In this document: one piece after another, positions 24,001 through 39,000 of the stretch | How positions within the stretch are numbered: the stretch's first letter is position 1 | Layout of the letters: the number at the start of each line of letters is the position of its first letter | From: Spodoptera frugiperda | Taxonomy: Eukaryota > Arthropoda > Insecta > Lepidoptera > Noctuidae | Length of the DNA stretch: 64,000 nucleotides | Assembly: GCF_023101765.2 (NCBI RefSeq) | Contig: NC_064216.1 | Location: forward strand, 7,753,545-7,817,544 | Direction: 5' to 3' | Translations under genes and position numbers: made by a program | The notes under the pieces: generated by a model | Databases searched by the model: none | Told to the model about the DNA's origin: nothing | The model's input: the letters and a program-made list of their open reading frames with translations, nothing else

Positions 24001-27000
24001 GATTAACACGTTTAATTAATCAACAATACAAACTATGGCAGTTTGATCAAAATGTATTATGTTATTTATAGGTTTGTCTTTACTGTCCCACCAGGAAACT
24101 ATGCTTGTTACATGTTACAATTAGGAAGAAATGTATGAATTTAATATTGTTTATTAGTCAAATTTACCTATGTAGTGGTAAATACCATTATGTTTGTTAG
24201 ATATGTAATCTAACATACTAATAATACTACTATCGATATATAATAACGAGAAGTAAGAATTAGTCGAGTATGCAATTTTTGTTGTCAGTGGTAAATTATT
24301 ATGAGATAAGATTAACCATCTAATCTAAATTAATTAGTAATGTATGTATCTGATCGTATCAATATTTTTATATCAGTTTTTTAGACCTAACATCCTTTAT
24401 TTTTCAATAGGTATTTCATTTTATTTCTTTTCATCGATAAGGAGGCACTCATACACTCTATATAGGATTATGATTTATGTGAAATATTATCAAGCTCGTT
24501 CTTACTGTATTGCATGAAAGTTTTCTATAAAACTGTTATGTAAAGACTGTAGTTATATACCCAAACATAGTAAATACTGGCGTCAATTTGCTTCAGTTAT
24601 TATTTGCATTGGATATCAATATTTAAATAAATAAGGAGAAAACAACAATTTTCTATGCGCATGTTATAAAATATATTTCGATTAGCAACACTTGAATCTA
24701 CGTTCACGCTATTTCCTAACTTATAATATTGCAGTTAGAGATACCTGTAGCTGAAGAAAAATTAAACATCAAAGAATATTCTAAGAAATACGTTTGTATG
24801 AATTCTCTGATATTGCTAGTATAGCATTGGCTTCCACTTCATAAGCTTTTATTAACTAATGGTTCCATTGCAATAACAAATCATGACGAGATATTTGTAG
24901 AAGTATACCTATAGACTACAGACACACGTAGTACATTACATATTCAATACACCCGCTAAGACAAGACAATAGTTAAAGGTGCATATTTTTAACACACTTA
25001 TAACAAGGTGTCACGCTCGTTAGTTCTACAAGGTGTTTTAGTTAGAGATACACCTTTTCTCAGTGACAAGATAAAAGGAATAGAGACGAGTCCAATATTG
25101 TCAATTTTCATATAGCGGACATGTTTGTAAACCCGTAGTCGCATCCTGGACTCCGTGTTCAATAACAATAGCCCCGCTTGTGATCAATAGACTAATGTGG
25201 CAGCCCAACAATTTATTTATTATACAGTATACCACCTATCTATGCGGTTTCGCTTTTACAAAAAAAGATAGCAGTGCGTGCGTTTGATGGAGTGATAAAT
25301 GACGCTCACTATACTTGTAAACCGTGTGGAAACATTCACAACGTATTTACAGCAGAGTAAAAGTAATTCACATAGAAACAAGAATACAATCTAGCAAATA
25401 GCTATGTTATTTTTAACAGTCCATTAATATGCAAAAGCAATAAGTGCTTTCAAAGTATAGCAAATTCGGTAATTTAACATCACATAGGTATGATGTAGAA
25501 AGTGCGATAAAATTTTGATACACATATTAGTCACGGAATGGAGAACAATTGTGCGATTTATTCAACTGCCGTGTTATTTAATCTCCGTTTACAGCAGGTT
25601 ACATTGACATTTGACATGGCATGACATGGAGTCGTGAATCTAAATTTGTACACTGCACGTGGCTATATACTACGATCTAAGAAAACAAGTGTCCCATGTT
25701 TCCTTCTAATGAGTGAAACTTGACCCTCGTGGCTTTTCTGAAATATTTTTGGTATGTCAATTCTTTCTCTTAAACAAGCTAAGATGGTGCTGCGATATTT
25801 ACTATACTGCAAACTTTAACGTGGTGTAAAATTTGCATAATACCGCTATATTCTGTCTACGAAACTTCTGTTGTTATACCTACTCTAAAGCGGCATACTT
25901 CATAGTAACTTCTTTAAATCAGTAGATACGTAAATTAGTCTTCGGACACGAAGAGCGTTTTGAACATTAGCAAACAATGTTGCGCCAACATATAATTTGA
26001 TGTGGATGCAACAGACGACGCGTCGTCTTCGACAAAATCAGCGATTACTAATCAATGGAGTTTCCTAATGCGCCCGCGCCGACCTTGGAAAAGTGAGGGG
26101 TCCTACACGCGATGAGTTAAAGATGTCCGCGCGTCGCGCTTTGTACCGCCACACAATGGTTGCGCATACAACTGCGGAACCCATCTCGGTATTTTACCGC
26201 TATATCGATACTATTATATCGATAGACCTCGACATTGCGAGCGCAGCGTACAACTGTTTACTTATGAATTTACTGAGCAAATACTTAAATAGCCATCCAT
26301 GACGCGACTTGAAGTTGAACACGTTACTGTAATAGCTTAATAAGTTTTGTGTGTGACCGTAATATCCTGTTTTCGAGAGCGTTGACCATAGCTAAGTCTT
26401 CTATAAATAGTTCTCATTATGCTAATTTGTATGGTAAACTTGAAAGCTTGGCCTATTTATCAAACTATAGGTCAAAGTGCTCACTTAATACTGTTACAAA
26501 CGTTTGACGAAAACGTTTTGTACATTATTATATATGGCTTTTATTCTATATATTGGCTTATGTTTGTTACAAAAGAAAGTAAGCATAAATAAGTGCAAAG
26601 TTTTACTACCATTTAAAAGACATAGCACTGTGTTGTATTGTGTTTTCTACTCCATAGTGAGCAACTTGACTTAACTAACTTTATGGTTTGCTGTGATTGT
26701 TTTTATTTATTCCTTAGAGTTTATTAAACCTGTCACTTTTAATGGTGAATGGTTGTTTGAAGACGACGTTTTATTACCATTCTTTATTTCTTTTTAATGT
26801 TTTTCAGTCTTGTCTTACAATTCTGTACTAAACGTTTGAATGTAGCATTTTGTTTTGTTGTGCCGAGTGCACTTAGATGATGCATTTTAAGGTTTACGTT
26901 CAACGTTTAATGTTCGAATCTAAACTGCGACATTTCGTTCAATCGATATTGCAATAACTATCTTCTATACCACCTAGGAAGTTCAACGATTTTCATAAGA

Positions 27001-30000
27001 TCATGTTTCTTTTTCTCTTTATTTTAATTAGGGACTTTTATACAAGGTATATGCCAGTCCCATCGGACCTTATAAACTTACTGACTACTTTTTAATTAAT
27101 AAACTTACTATTTAAAACGCAATCATAAGATCATGTTGTAACGCCATATTTTGTCACCAGATGCAGAGACAAGTCCTACCCTACCCTGCTGCCCACGACG
27201 AGTGTGGTGATAGTATTCCACAATGAAGCCTGGACGACACTGATTCGTACAATATGGAGTACTATCAACCGATCCCCGCGGCCACTTCTCAAGGAGATCA
27301 TACTCGTTGATGACGCGAGTGAAAAGGGTAAGTGGACACTCCGCACACATTATAATCTTCGAATCATTACAACACGTCTACACGTAATAGATCTCTTAAA
27401 AGATTTTTTATGCGGTTTTATAATCGTGAATGTCATTCACGATTCGTCGTCAGTTTTTAAACATTATCGTGTGAATAGTTCGTAATTATATGCCTTTATC
27501 AAGCTTCAATTTAACAGGACATCTTTAATTTTATTTTGTGTGTTATGCAAGTAAAGTAAAAGTGTAAAGAAACAGTAACAATGCTGTACAAATTAAATAA
27601 AATTTGTGCCGCGTAACAATCTACTCGAGTCTTGTACTTTTGAAATGCGAAATGTGAGAGTCATTACGATCCTTTGAACGATAAAGAAAATACTTAAAAT
27701 CTTTTAGCATTTCCATTTACCATTTCATATCAAAACGCGTCGGCTATTTACCTTCCTCATTAGTTGTACTAGGGATGTATATAATTTTATTTTTCACTCG
27801 CTACGTTATGTATGATTAGTATTGATTAGGTAATATAAAGTTTTCAGTAAAGATTTCCTGAATGATCATATTTATATTGATGTGATCGTAGCAGTGATAA
27901 AAAAGTCCCGCATTAAATAAAAGCGATCATAAGTACGATAGAGAATCTATCTTATCTACTTTCAATTACAATTTGCCTTTACGAGGCCGATTGTCGGAAA
28001 TGTCGTGGTGAGCCACGTCGGCTTCAGAAATAAAAAGAATATCTTTTTTTATTTATGTACCTACCTACGTATATCGAATGAGTAATCTGTTTTTTGTAAA
28101 GTATTTTTGATGTTGAACATTTGTAATAGCCATCTTGACTTGACACCGCCAGCCTGGTCGCTATGCATATTGAATAAATATGTAGATTAATATGAATGAA
28201 TAAAATTCACGTTCGCCTTGAATGCCTCTAAGGCTGGTATCACAAAAGTTCGGCGATTTTGCCCTGGTTATTTGAACAAATACTTTTCCATGGAAAGTGC
28301 AGAAGACCAATTTCCACTTAGTTTATGCAACTAACGACATTATTTCTGTTCTTCCTGTCACATCTACTCTGTGTTAAACAGTTCAGTCGCGCCCTAAATC
28401 TGCATTTAGCCAGAGTTCGTAGGTAGTTGCATTGCAAACGAGCTCGCGAAATTATTTAGTTCTCTCTTGTAGTGTTCAAGTTTTGAGATTTACATTAACT
28501 TAGCTTTGTTGTATGCATTATTCATCTGTTTTATACACAGACCTACGGCAACAGTTACTTTATATAGTAAGTTAGATAGGATAGCCTATACGTTTGTAGA
28601 ATTTAAATTATGATAACTGTTTACATGTAAAATGATTTTTGTAACAAAAATCCTGTTCTTTAATGTATAATGAGCACGACAAATTCTTGTTTTGTCCTTA
28701 TTGTATTCTAATGTAGGTGTGTGTGTCTCTGTGTCATTGACGGAGTTCAGAGGAAAATGTACTCTGAATAAATGGTAACGTCACAATCGTTCGTGAGGCG
28801 ATCTTCGTGCAGACAGTTTGATTACTCATTGAACACGCATAAACGAGTATTTGCATTAATTGCTCTACAACTTAGCGTCAGTGCAATGCTTAGCAGTCGC
28901 GAACAAAAAGAGCGATGTAGACCCGGCTTTATAAAGTAATATCTATTGAAGATCAAATCGCCATTTTTTTACTTCTCTTTTATAAGGATTATACTTGTTG
29001 TTGCATTGTCCTCTATGATTAGGAAAACAGTTGTAGTCTCGGCGTTAGTCCGTGGCGTCACACATAATTTTAAAGATTAAAAGCTTAAATTTCTGAACGC
29101 AGCCATGCACATTGGCAACACTGCGTCTGCAACACTAATTTCATTCGGATTTTATGTCACGTAACGGCGTCACGTTTTCCCACCTTTTTACCATTTTTTA
29201 GTTAAAATAAGTGTTTCTAAAACTGTAATATGGGAAAGATAAAGTCGGAGTCAAGATCTAAAACTGCTGAAGAAATTGAAGAAACTTGAAAAGGAACTTT
29301 TGAGCTCCGATTCGAGCGATGATGGTACGAAAATGGCCGGCCTTTCATCTTTTGCAAGTTTGCAACAAAGTTTATAGCTTCGCTATGCAGCAAAACATTT
29401 AACGCTACACCGTTTAAAGAACGTGTGTTTTTACTTTTGTGCCTGGGCGTCTTGCGCTTTGCATGTGTATGTAAAGGACGCGGCGACATTTTGCTATTTC
29501 ATGCGCGATAGATACTTATGTACAAGGAATCGCACGAGCATTTACAAGGCCGGTTATTTTCTAGCAAGAACTGGCCTGACCTGTGGGACGTCCTGCGGGG
29601 GCGTACGTGGTCTACAATGGCTAAGTTATCAAATAATCAACCTCTGGGGTGTTCTGTGGGAGCACACGCGGTTGAGTCTTGCTAAGCTATCAAATAATCA
29701 ACCTCTGGGGTGTTCTGTGGGAGCACACGCGGTTGAGTCTTTATAACCTTCAAGGGAAGTTCTGCGGGAACTTACATGGTTATATTGTGATGTGGCGAAA
29801 GCCACATGCTGTACCATACGCCACATGCTGTACCATAAGTCACATGCTGTACCATAAGCACAGCTTGCATTGTGTTTTACTTCCAGAAACTGGAAAGACA
29901 CCATTAACATTATCACATTACATGGAGGAAGACATTGAAAATGTCCCTCCGGATAATGAATGCATAGAATTGAGCAATGCTCAACAAAATGATACATATG

Positions 30001-33000
30001 TACATTGTACAACAAGATGTAAATGTGGAAAATATAGAATCTTTATGAGAATTACCTGAAGTCTTACCACATGAAGAGATGTTGGATCCTCAGGTAATAG
30101 ACATATAAGGTGTGAAGTCACAGCTGGTGAGAGTAGGAGGAGAGTTACACAAACAAATAGCACAAAGGTGATTGGGGGAATGGCATACTGATGAAAATTC
30201 ACCGTTCTCCAACATGAAATTAATGGTGCATCTTTTGTTAAACCCGGAGGTAAGCACTACAATCAATGATTAATAATCCCAGAAGTGTGACCAAATGATA
30301 CAAACAAAACAGAAACAAACCTCAACAGCCTTGGCATGTCTGGGTTCATGTCTTCAAATGTGCATGAGAGATAATTAAGGACATAGATGGATATCATTAG
30401 AATACTGAATGATGCTCCAATCCTACTCTGTGACTATAAATTTAGATAGAAAGAGACGTAAGTCCCTCCTGTTATCAGTTATAAATAAAAATGTGAAAGA
30501 TTTTCTATTGCAATCTGGAACAGAAATCTACCTATTTGGTGAAGATCTAGGAGAAGAGATCAGAACAGCAAGATCAGTCAAGAGATCTGGTCAAGAACTG
30601 AGGTGGCTGAAACAAAAAGGTTCACTACAAAGCGAAGTACATGGGTGCCTCAGACAGGTACTCCTAAAATAAATAATAATAAAGCTTTAAACTGGCGGGG
30701 TCCTCCTCAGGCAGATGCTAAAAAGAGGGGGGGCCGTCACCCAGAACACCAGCAGCAGTCAGGACCAGGGAGAGCAAGAGGAGTCAACCTCAACGCAAAT
30801 GAACCAACAGGTGAGTAGACTTAACTACCACTTAAATAATTGAAAACTTGATAACTCAGGATCCAATTATTCTCAGTTGGGTTGCGGGATACTCAACCCC
30901 TTTGTGTGATAAACCACACCAGAGTTTAACTCAAGATCCAATTATTCTCGGTTGGGTTGCAGGATATTATATCCTTTTGCATAGTAAACCATACCAGAGT
31001 TGTACTCAAAATGATAGGTTTTCTGAACTAGAATCTTTACAGATCACCGCAGAAATTAACCAGTTAAGTACTTGCTATGAAAGCAATACAAACTTGCAAA
31101 CCTGTAAAAAGATTCATTGTGTTCACCTATTTTCCTTGTTAAAAAGAGCAATGGAACTTTTCGTTTTGTTCTAAGTTTAAAGAATTTAAATAATTTTGTT
31201 GAAACTGAGTATTTCAAATTGGAAAATACCGAACAGTGTGCAAGTTTTTACAAAAAGATGATGTTCTTGTCATCTTATATCTGAAATATACTTGTTATAT
31301 GATAAGTATCAACAAGGATAGTGAGAAATATTTAAGATTTATTTTTAAGGAAAACACTATCAGTTAAATACTTATGTTTTATTCTTGGGCCTTTGTACGG
31401 CTCCATCAACATTCACAAAAATCATGAACCAATGATGGTTTTCTTAAGAGAAAGAGGTTGTATATCAGTTATCTATTTAGATGACTTTTTGTTTTTTTAA
31501 GTATATGAAACAACTATGTTATTATGTTACATAAACAAAATTGTTATAACAACAGTGTATACAAAACATACAAGCAACTGTGAATTTACTAAAAACATTA
31601 GGATTTATAGTTAGCCGAGCAAAGAGAATAGTTAAGTGTGATGTTACAACTGTAACTTTTATTGTTACTATACAATACTATAGATATGACTCTTAACATT
31701 ACTGAAAAGGAAAGAAATATATTCTTTTATTGTTTTTTCCAAGCTTATAAAAGAATTACTGTATAAAATTATGATTAAAGTTAGAATTTAGGCTAATTAA
31801 AGAGTCTAGGGCTCACATAAATTCACTGGAATGAATAGCTGCCTTTTTTGTTTTAAAAATGTTTGCTTATAAATGAAGAAATAGTGATAATATTACTGCT
31901 GTAACCTATATGTATAAATAGATTAGGAGGAATTTAATATAATTTTTTACATAGGATTTCTAAGAATATTTGGCAATGGTGTGAATTTTAAAAGACTATT
32001 GTTTGATGCTAATTACATAAACACTAAAGATAGTGTGATAGCTTTTTTGAGTCTAGAAGGAAGATAGGAAGATAGACATTACAAAATGGGAACTGAGCAA
32101 TATAAACAATCCAAAGGTTATTGATATATACTAATGCAAGGTGTTGCACTTATATGTCATGGCAACCAGACCTAGGAGCTGTTGCAGTTGATGCTTTCAC
32201 CATTCCTTGGACTAAATACAGCTTATTTTATTTATTATTTCTCCTCCATTCTCTATGGTTCTTAAAACCCTAGAAAATAAATTACAGACAAAGCAACAGG
32301 TATAATAGTTGTGCCCCATTGGGTCACTCAGTGGTTATTGTTAATGTTAATAGATTATTGTTAAAGGAACCTGTTATATTTTTACCTTCTAAGTCCTTAT
32401 CTTGCATAATTCCAGATTGTTACACCCCTTTTATAAGAAAGTGGTATTGATGGTAGAAGCATTATCAGGAAAACATAGAGTTAGGAATTTGTGATGAAGC
32501 AGTTCTTGTCTTGATGAATTCAATATCTAAAGATACTTTGAATCATGCAAATCATGCATGCATGTGCATTAGTATCATAGGCTAAGTATTTAAATCCATA
32601 AATATAAACATTACTAAGCCTACCATTACTGAAGTTATTTCAGTACCGTACTTTGTGATTCAATGAAAGAGTTACAGTTAGTAACATATGGTAATTTGAA
32701 TTCCGTAAGATTAGCTCTATCATTAGTTATAGGACCACATTTGGATACCGATCATTAGATCAAAAGATTGTTCAAGGGATTTTTTAAATTAAGACCCCCA
32801 AACCCAAATATAATAATACTTGGGATATGTCTTTGTACTTGATTATATTGAAAAGAATTATACTCTAGAGAAAGAATTATCTGCAGATTGTTACCAAGAA
32901 AACCTTATTAACGTTGGCCACGGGTTAAAGGGCTCAAACAGTAGCCCTGATTAATATTATTAATATAATGATTAAACAAGACTGTATTAATCAATTCATC

Positions 33001-36000
33001 AATCTATTTGTAAAAGATAGATTGATCAAGACTTTAGGACCAAACAGGGTCAACTTTTTATAACTGATCCTTTTCTTTAATGCTAGGAAAGGAGTATGTC
33101 CAGCCACTGCGGTGGTCAACAATTTAAAAGTTACAAAGGGTTTACGTGATTTTAAAAGTACTAGCTTATTTGTATCTACAAAGGAGCCATATAAAGCTGT
33201 GTGCTTCAGTACAATCAGCCGTTGGGTCAAAAGAGCCATGGAAGAGAGTGGAATTGACACTAGTGTATTTTCAACACACAGTACCCGACATGCAACAACA
33301 TTAGCAGTTTTCAGCAAGTGGGGAAGTATTGATGAAATACGACGAACGGCTGCTTGGATTGGAGAGTCTTAAATTTTTTGCAAGTTTTTTCATAACAGAC
33401 CAATAATTAATAAAAGTTTTCTTAGAACCTTTTCTTCAACAATGTGAATGATATTTGGAATTAGTTTGAATTACGCAGTTAATAGATATATAACTGTTCA
33501 GTTATATATTTAATTAAGAAGTGTATATTTTTTAAAAAATAACTCTGTTGATTGTTATTTTTAAACAAATGGTTATTGTTTTTACAACTGGTCTTTGAAC
33601 ATCTACAACTGTTTTCCTAATCATAGAGGACAATGCAACAACAAGTATAATTAAATAGTCAAACGAACTTACCTGTAAGTGAAGTTCGACTGTAATTATT
33701 CTTGTTGTTGCATTGTCCGAAGATGATTAGTCCCACCCTACCCAGATCCTTCATGTTATATAAATATAAACATGAACCCTATGTTGTAAAACCAATAAAT
33801 GGCTATGAACTTAATGAAATTAGTGTTGCAGACGCAGTGTTGCCAATGTGCATGGCTGCGTTCAGAAATTTAAGCTTTTAATCTTTAAAATTATGTGTGA
33901 CGCCACGGACTAACGCCGAGACTACAACTGTTTTCCTAATCATCTTCGGACAATGCAACAACAAGAATAATTACAGTCGAACTTCACTTACAGGTAAGTT
34001 CGTTTGACTATTTAATTATATGCAAAGTGAGCAATCTTGTTACGTTCCAGTATTTCGATTACATTTTATGTTTGTACAACAGCAATAACATTTCGCTCCG
34101 GTGTTAACAACTTGTAATTTTTACTGTAGTTTTTTATTTAGTTCCTAGATTCCGATTTGTCTTGATAGTTTGGCTACAGAATAGTAAGAAATCTTTAAAA
34201 GATATCAACCTTATAACTTTGCAATAAAGATGAAAATCTAATAAAGAGATGTCTGAATATTTTCATATTACATTAGAATTGTTATTGAATCCGTAATATA
34301 CTGAGTTACACGGCTCTTCCACTCCATATAATGAGCTCTTCCGTCGTATTCCTTACGAGTGGCGCCTGTATTCACTTATTCAGGCGGCCTTCGTCACGTA
34401 CAAGCAAATAAAAAAGTGTACTTAACCCACTATGGCTATGTATGCAGATTATCATGCGATGAGAGTGCGGTGTCCTCTTAATCTTGTGGAAGAAAACACG
34501 TCATAATCATAGACTGATATTATGATAGCCATGCAGAATAGACACTGGCAATAAATACTTGAATACACTAGTTATGCCTGTCAAGAACGGCTATGTTTCG
34601 ATTCCAAAAATTTGTGCCTGGCAATATAGCCTCTATTACATCATTCTAAAGCACTCATGTCATAACTTATGTAAAGTGCTCCTGCGCATATTAATATGTT
34701 AGTTAGTGATATCAAATCCAAATGTATTAAGAAACTATTTAGTATGCCAACTATATTATTGATCATAGTACAGTTGATAGATGTTATCTATGGTTTTCAA
34801 CGTTCCATATTGCTTTACTTGTTCAACAACTGTTTTCCTTGCGGGCATTAAAATGTAACATGCACTTTGGAAAGGACTGCCTATCTTTAAGGACTTAAGA
34901 GGTTAAATGAATTTAACCCATTATTTGCCTTCATTTGCAGAGGCCAATTATCATGTAGGAAACTTTTAAAACGTACCAATCTAATTAAGAACCTTCTTTT
35001 GAAAGACGTTAGATGCCTGTAACACTATAGATAGCACGCAGGTACGTGATAAGTATGCAAAACAGTCCTAGATTCTACACTTTCAGTATTACTTGATGTT
35101 AAACTGGTTGAAATATACATTTCGTATGAAAATGTGAAAGTGAATTTGTCTGTTCATAAAAACTAGGTGCTAATGTATCTATGTTAGTGTTACTTATCTG
35201 GAAATATGTGGGCAGCGTTTTTATATTTTTCAATGACAAACTGTTCGGTGAAAACGTGTCTAAAACGCATTAAATAGTAATTTATAGACATTGAATTATG
35301 GTTTCTCAACTATGAAGGTCTGCTTGTGGCTGCTGTGTGCATAATGAAGATTTCATAAGGAAATAATATTTGTTTCGTAGCTAGACTCATAAAATGATTT
35401 AGCTGTCTTCCGTCGTGTCGTGAACTATGATTGTCCTAATTGACCCTAGACTAACAACTAGATAAACCAAGGAGGTCTATGAAGAATACATACATACCTA
35501 TGTAGGTACTACCAATAAAATAAGAAGTATTCTTCCTGTTGTTATTTCAACTCCGGAGTGTGCATTCTCTATACGGGCGTTACCAAATTGGCTACCAAAC
35601 GCTTTTAGACATAATTAACTAATTTATATGGACACGACTTATGATTAATTGTTCCTTTCTCTCACCAGAACACTTAGGGAAGAAGTTGGAAGACTACATC
35701 AAGACGTTGCCGGTGCCGACACATTTGTTCCGCACTGAGAACAGGTCGGGTCTCATCCGAGCACGTCTGCTGGGCGCCAAACATGTCAAGGGTGACGTCA
35801 TCACCTTCCTCGATGCCCATTGCGAATGCACAGGTAAATATTATTCATTTTTTTATATTATTTTGGTATTGACAATGAGGTTTTTATTAGCGGAAAGGGG
35901 TCTTGACTTATGTTTGGGTCTTGATTATACTGTTTTTATGAATGTAAAGAATACCTAATAATACAGATGCAGTAACCACTGGTTGGCTATTGCTGCACTG

Positions 36001-39000
36001 GACAATCGTTAGGTACAAAAGTTATGGCAGATTTTCATCTCTACCAAATGAGCCTAACAAATGACTTTGCTGACTGTACAGTTCCACTCTTGATGGAAAG
36101 TAGAGGGAGATATAGTTTTAGTCGTCAATATTTTAACATAGTTCTAAGTAAAACTATAGTTTAGTTTGGTGTAATTAGTATTCTACTGATCATACGCACT
36201 ACTTACGTCAAATTAACCATCTAACGCCCGAATACTGAAATGCTACTGAATAAAGAATTAATAGGGACATAATTAGTTTTGAGAGCGTCTTAAAATTGAG
36301 TAGCGTGTGAGTATTCGGACTTAAGACTCAACCGGTGCCTTAAGTACGAATCATGTTGAAAATAAATAGCAGTACCTTTTCCTATAATCTGTTGGCATTG
36401 CACAATAAATACTAGTGTCGAGCAGGTTGCACTAATAATGCATTGCTTAGCCCTTTTACTTTGCTCGTAGATCAATAAAAAACAGGTTCAAGCACCAAGT
36501 GTATATTAATTTACCGTGTCAACCTCCTCCGATAACGGGGAAGTAAACAGCTGATACATGAACCTTGCTTGCTTGATAAGGCAATGCTTTAGGTCCTTTG
36601 GTACGCACTGATCAAGTAGTTGTTTTAAATTGGCATTTATTATCACACTAATTATTATAAATGTGAAAATTTGTTTGTTTTGATGTTTGTCCGTCAATCA
36701 CACTGATACAGACAGGGTATGAGCTGACTTCGGTGTTATCTATTTTTAAAGCTGTGAAATGTGAAAGTTAAATACTTAATCATCATGTATTAATAGAATC
36801 TAGGTATATATTGTTTTATTTAGTTCAGTTAACGTATAAATAATATTGGTTTCCGATAAACATATTGTGTAAACCGGAAAATGATACATTCGTTTAATGA
36901 AATCATGATTATAAATATAATGCATTTATTTAACTGAAAAATACCTATAACAAAATATTTTCATTCATATTTATGTCAATATAGAAATGATTTGATTTTG
37001 AATATTTACATTCATTTATAGTCCACATTTGTTGATATAATTTACTATTTTATTCAAACCGAACAGCAAATTACTGTTCGAAATTTCAACAGCTCGTTCA
37101 AAGTTTTTGCGGACAATAGAAGCAGCTCGTTTAATAGTAATTTATTGCAGAGCGGTATATCAATACGCAGATGATTTAAATGCATTGTTCGTCGAGCTAG
37201 ATACGATGTTGATTCAAAATTCACGCAACCATGACGCAACCGTTATTGGTATCCCATATTTTTATCCGAGTCATTAGCTTCTTATGGACGTACGGCCAGA
37301 TCTAGTGAACATTATAGTTTTATGCTCCTATTCACGGTAGCTGCGCATAAATACTTTGTTTAAAGGTGTTCTAAGTCTGTTCTATTACAAATCTATGCTT
37401 CAACTGACTGATAGACAGACTTTTCTATTTTTCGCGTTTCATAAGTGTCTTAAATTACAAATGAAATGCATATACTCAATAGGAAGCTTCAAACGATCTG
37501 TATTTGGTTCGGGAAACGTCTACAGATCTTAAAGATTGTGAAAGTCTAAACAAGATCAATTCCATTTCCGTAACTTTCCTTCGTCTCACGATTGGTTTAG
37601 ACCTTTATAGGTAGACAAAATAGCGATGTATTAGTCATGGTTTCAGTACATTGTAAAGACAAGATTTACTAACTATGCTAACAATAGCACGCTGCAGACA
37701 ATGGATTTTCAGTTTTCACATAACATACCATCACATCTGATCTGAAGCAATTTATAGCGATTTAAAACTGAGCTTGATAACATAATCCCACCCAAAACAT
37801 AAATGTGAAAGGATGCCAAGTTCGATAATATTGGAATGCTTCGCCTATAAAAGAAGTGAGATCTAAATAAGTACCAAGTTCCATACACAGACCTCAGTTA
37901 AAAATGATATAACAAGTTGGCAAGTTTTCTACACTTTGTTATAAACCTACTAAACTGCAATCAAGTCAAGTATATAATTTTCTATTAAAACTTGCCAAGT
38001 TATATCATTTTTAACTGAGGTCTGTGTATGGAACTTGGTACTTATTTAGATCTCACTTCTTTTATAGGCGAAGCATTCCAATATTATCGAACTTGGCATC
38101 CTTTCACATTTATGTTTTGGGTGGGATTTCATTTATTTTTGTAAGGTTTATTTTCTTTTTTTCTTATTTTACTTTACTTTGACTAAATACAAACCTTCGT
38201 AACGAATTTTAGGTCGGTACGACCATTGGAAGATATAGATAATTTTTTTGTTTTAGTTCCTTAGGGGTATGAATTTACACCTTCATTATTTTTAAAACCG
38301 ACTCACACTTGGCCATTTTCAGATTTTTTCCTTTACCTTGACCTAAAGACCTACCTCCATGCCAAATTTCAAGTCAATACGACTATTGGAAGTGGTTATA
38401 GGTTTTTGATGAGTGAGTCAGTCAGTGAGTGTATAGTAAAAATAGCGATTTTCTGACGTCAATATCTCAAGATCTACAATAGGTACATTAATGAAATTTT
38501 GTATTTTAGATAAGTAAGTAGATCTCGATAGATACTAGAAATTTCATATGCGTAGATAAAATAGATTTTGAGTTATAGGTGGCATCGAACTTGGCCCGAA
38601 ATGGTTCGTGTAATATAACCCACGGCCGGTGTGTCGGTTTTTTTGCTCGAACTTGGCGGACACACTGCCGTGTGTCTAGATATCGAAGAATGGCCTTGTT
38701 GATTTCACATGGGCTACATCTTATAATATGTACGACCTGCAGGTCGCTTTCAACCGGCCTATCTGGCAGTCATTGGGGGAGGCCTATGTTCACCAGTGGA
38801 TGTCTTGTAGCTGATATGATAAAACTAGGTACAAACTACAATCAGCGATTGTTCATATTTACATTTTTGATAGTTTGGTAGAAAAATTGTATATTTGAGC
38901 TGGGAAAGACTGATTGTTGGGTTGTTTAAATTTCTCATTTTTTATAGTTCCATTCGTGGCATTGATGTGTAATGACCAATATGTGTTGTGTTTGTAGAGG

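Larger units (their letters stand above)
28988..34020 (+). mobile_element. DIRS-type tyrosine-recombinase retrotransposon, degraded
   Basis: A 5.03 kb insertion in GALNT intron 4 with full DIRS layout. Inverted terminal repeats of about 150 bp lie at 28994-29145 and 33818-33969; the right one has an outer extension to 34014. An internal complementary region at 33605-33730 is the reverse complement of the outermost left end joined to the outermost right end. Order inside: ORF1-like region (29231-30800), reverse transcriptase (30850-31640), RNase H-like block with VAVDAFTIPW (about 32180-32215), tyrosine recombinase (about 32790-33372). Both ends carry ATTATA (28988-28993 and 34015-34020), a likely recombination core. 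Stops and frameshifts show it is dead, though both ends remain well matched. Confidence 0.9.

Noticed and set aside
29423..30059. Open frames inside the DIRS element as independent genes
   Set aside because: They arise from tandem repeats within the degraded ORF1 region.
33660..33730. A separate inverted-repeat element near the right DIRS end
   Set aside because: It is explained as the internal complementary region of the DIRS element.
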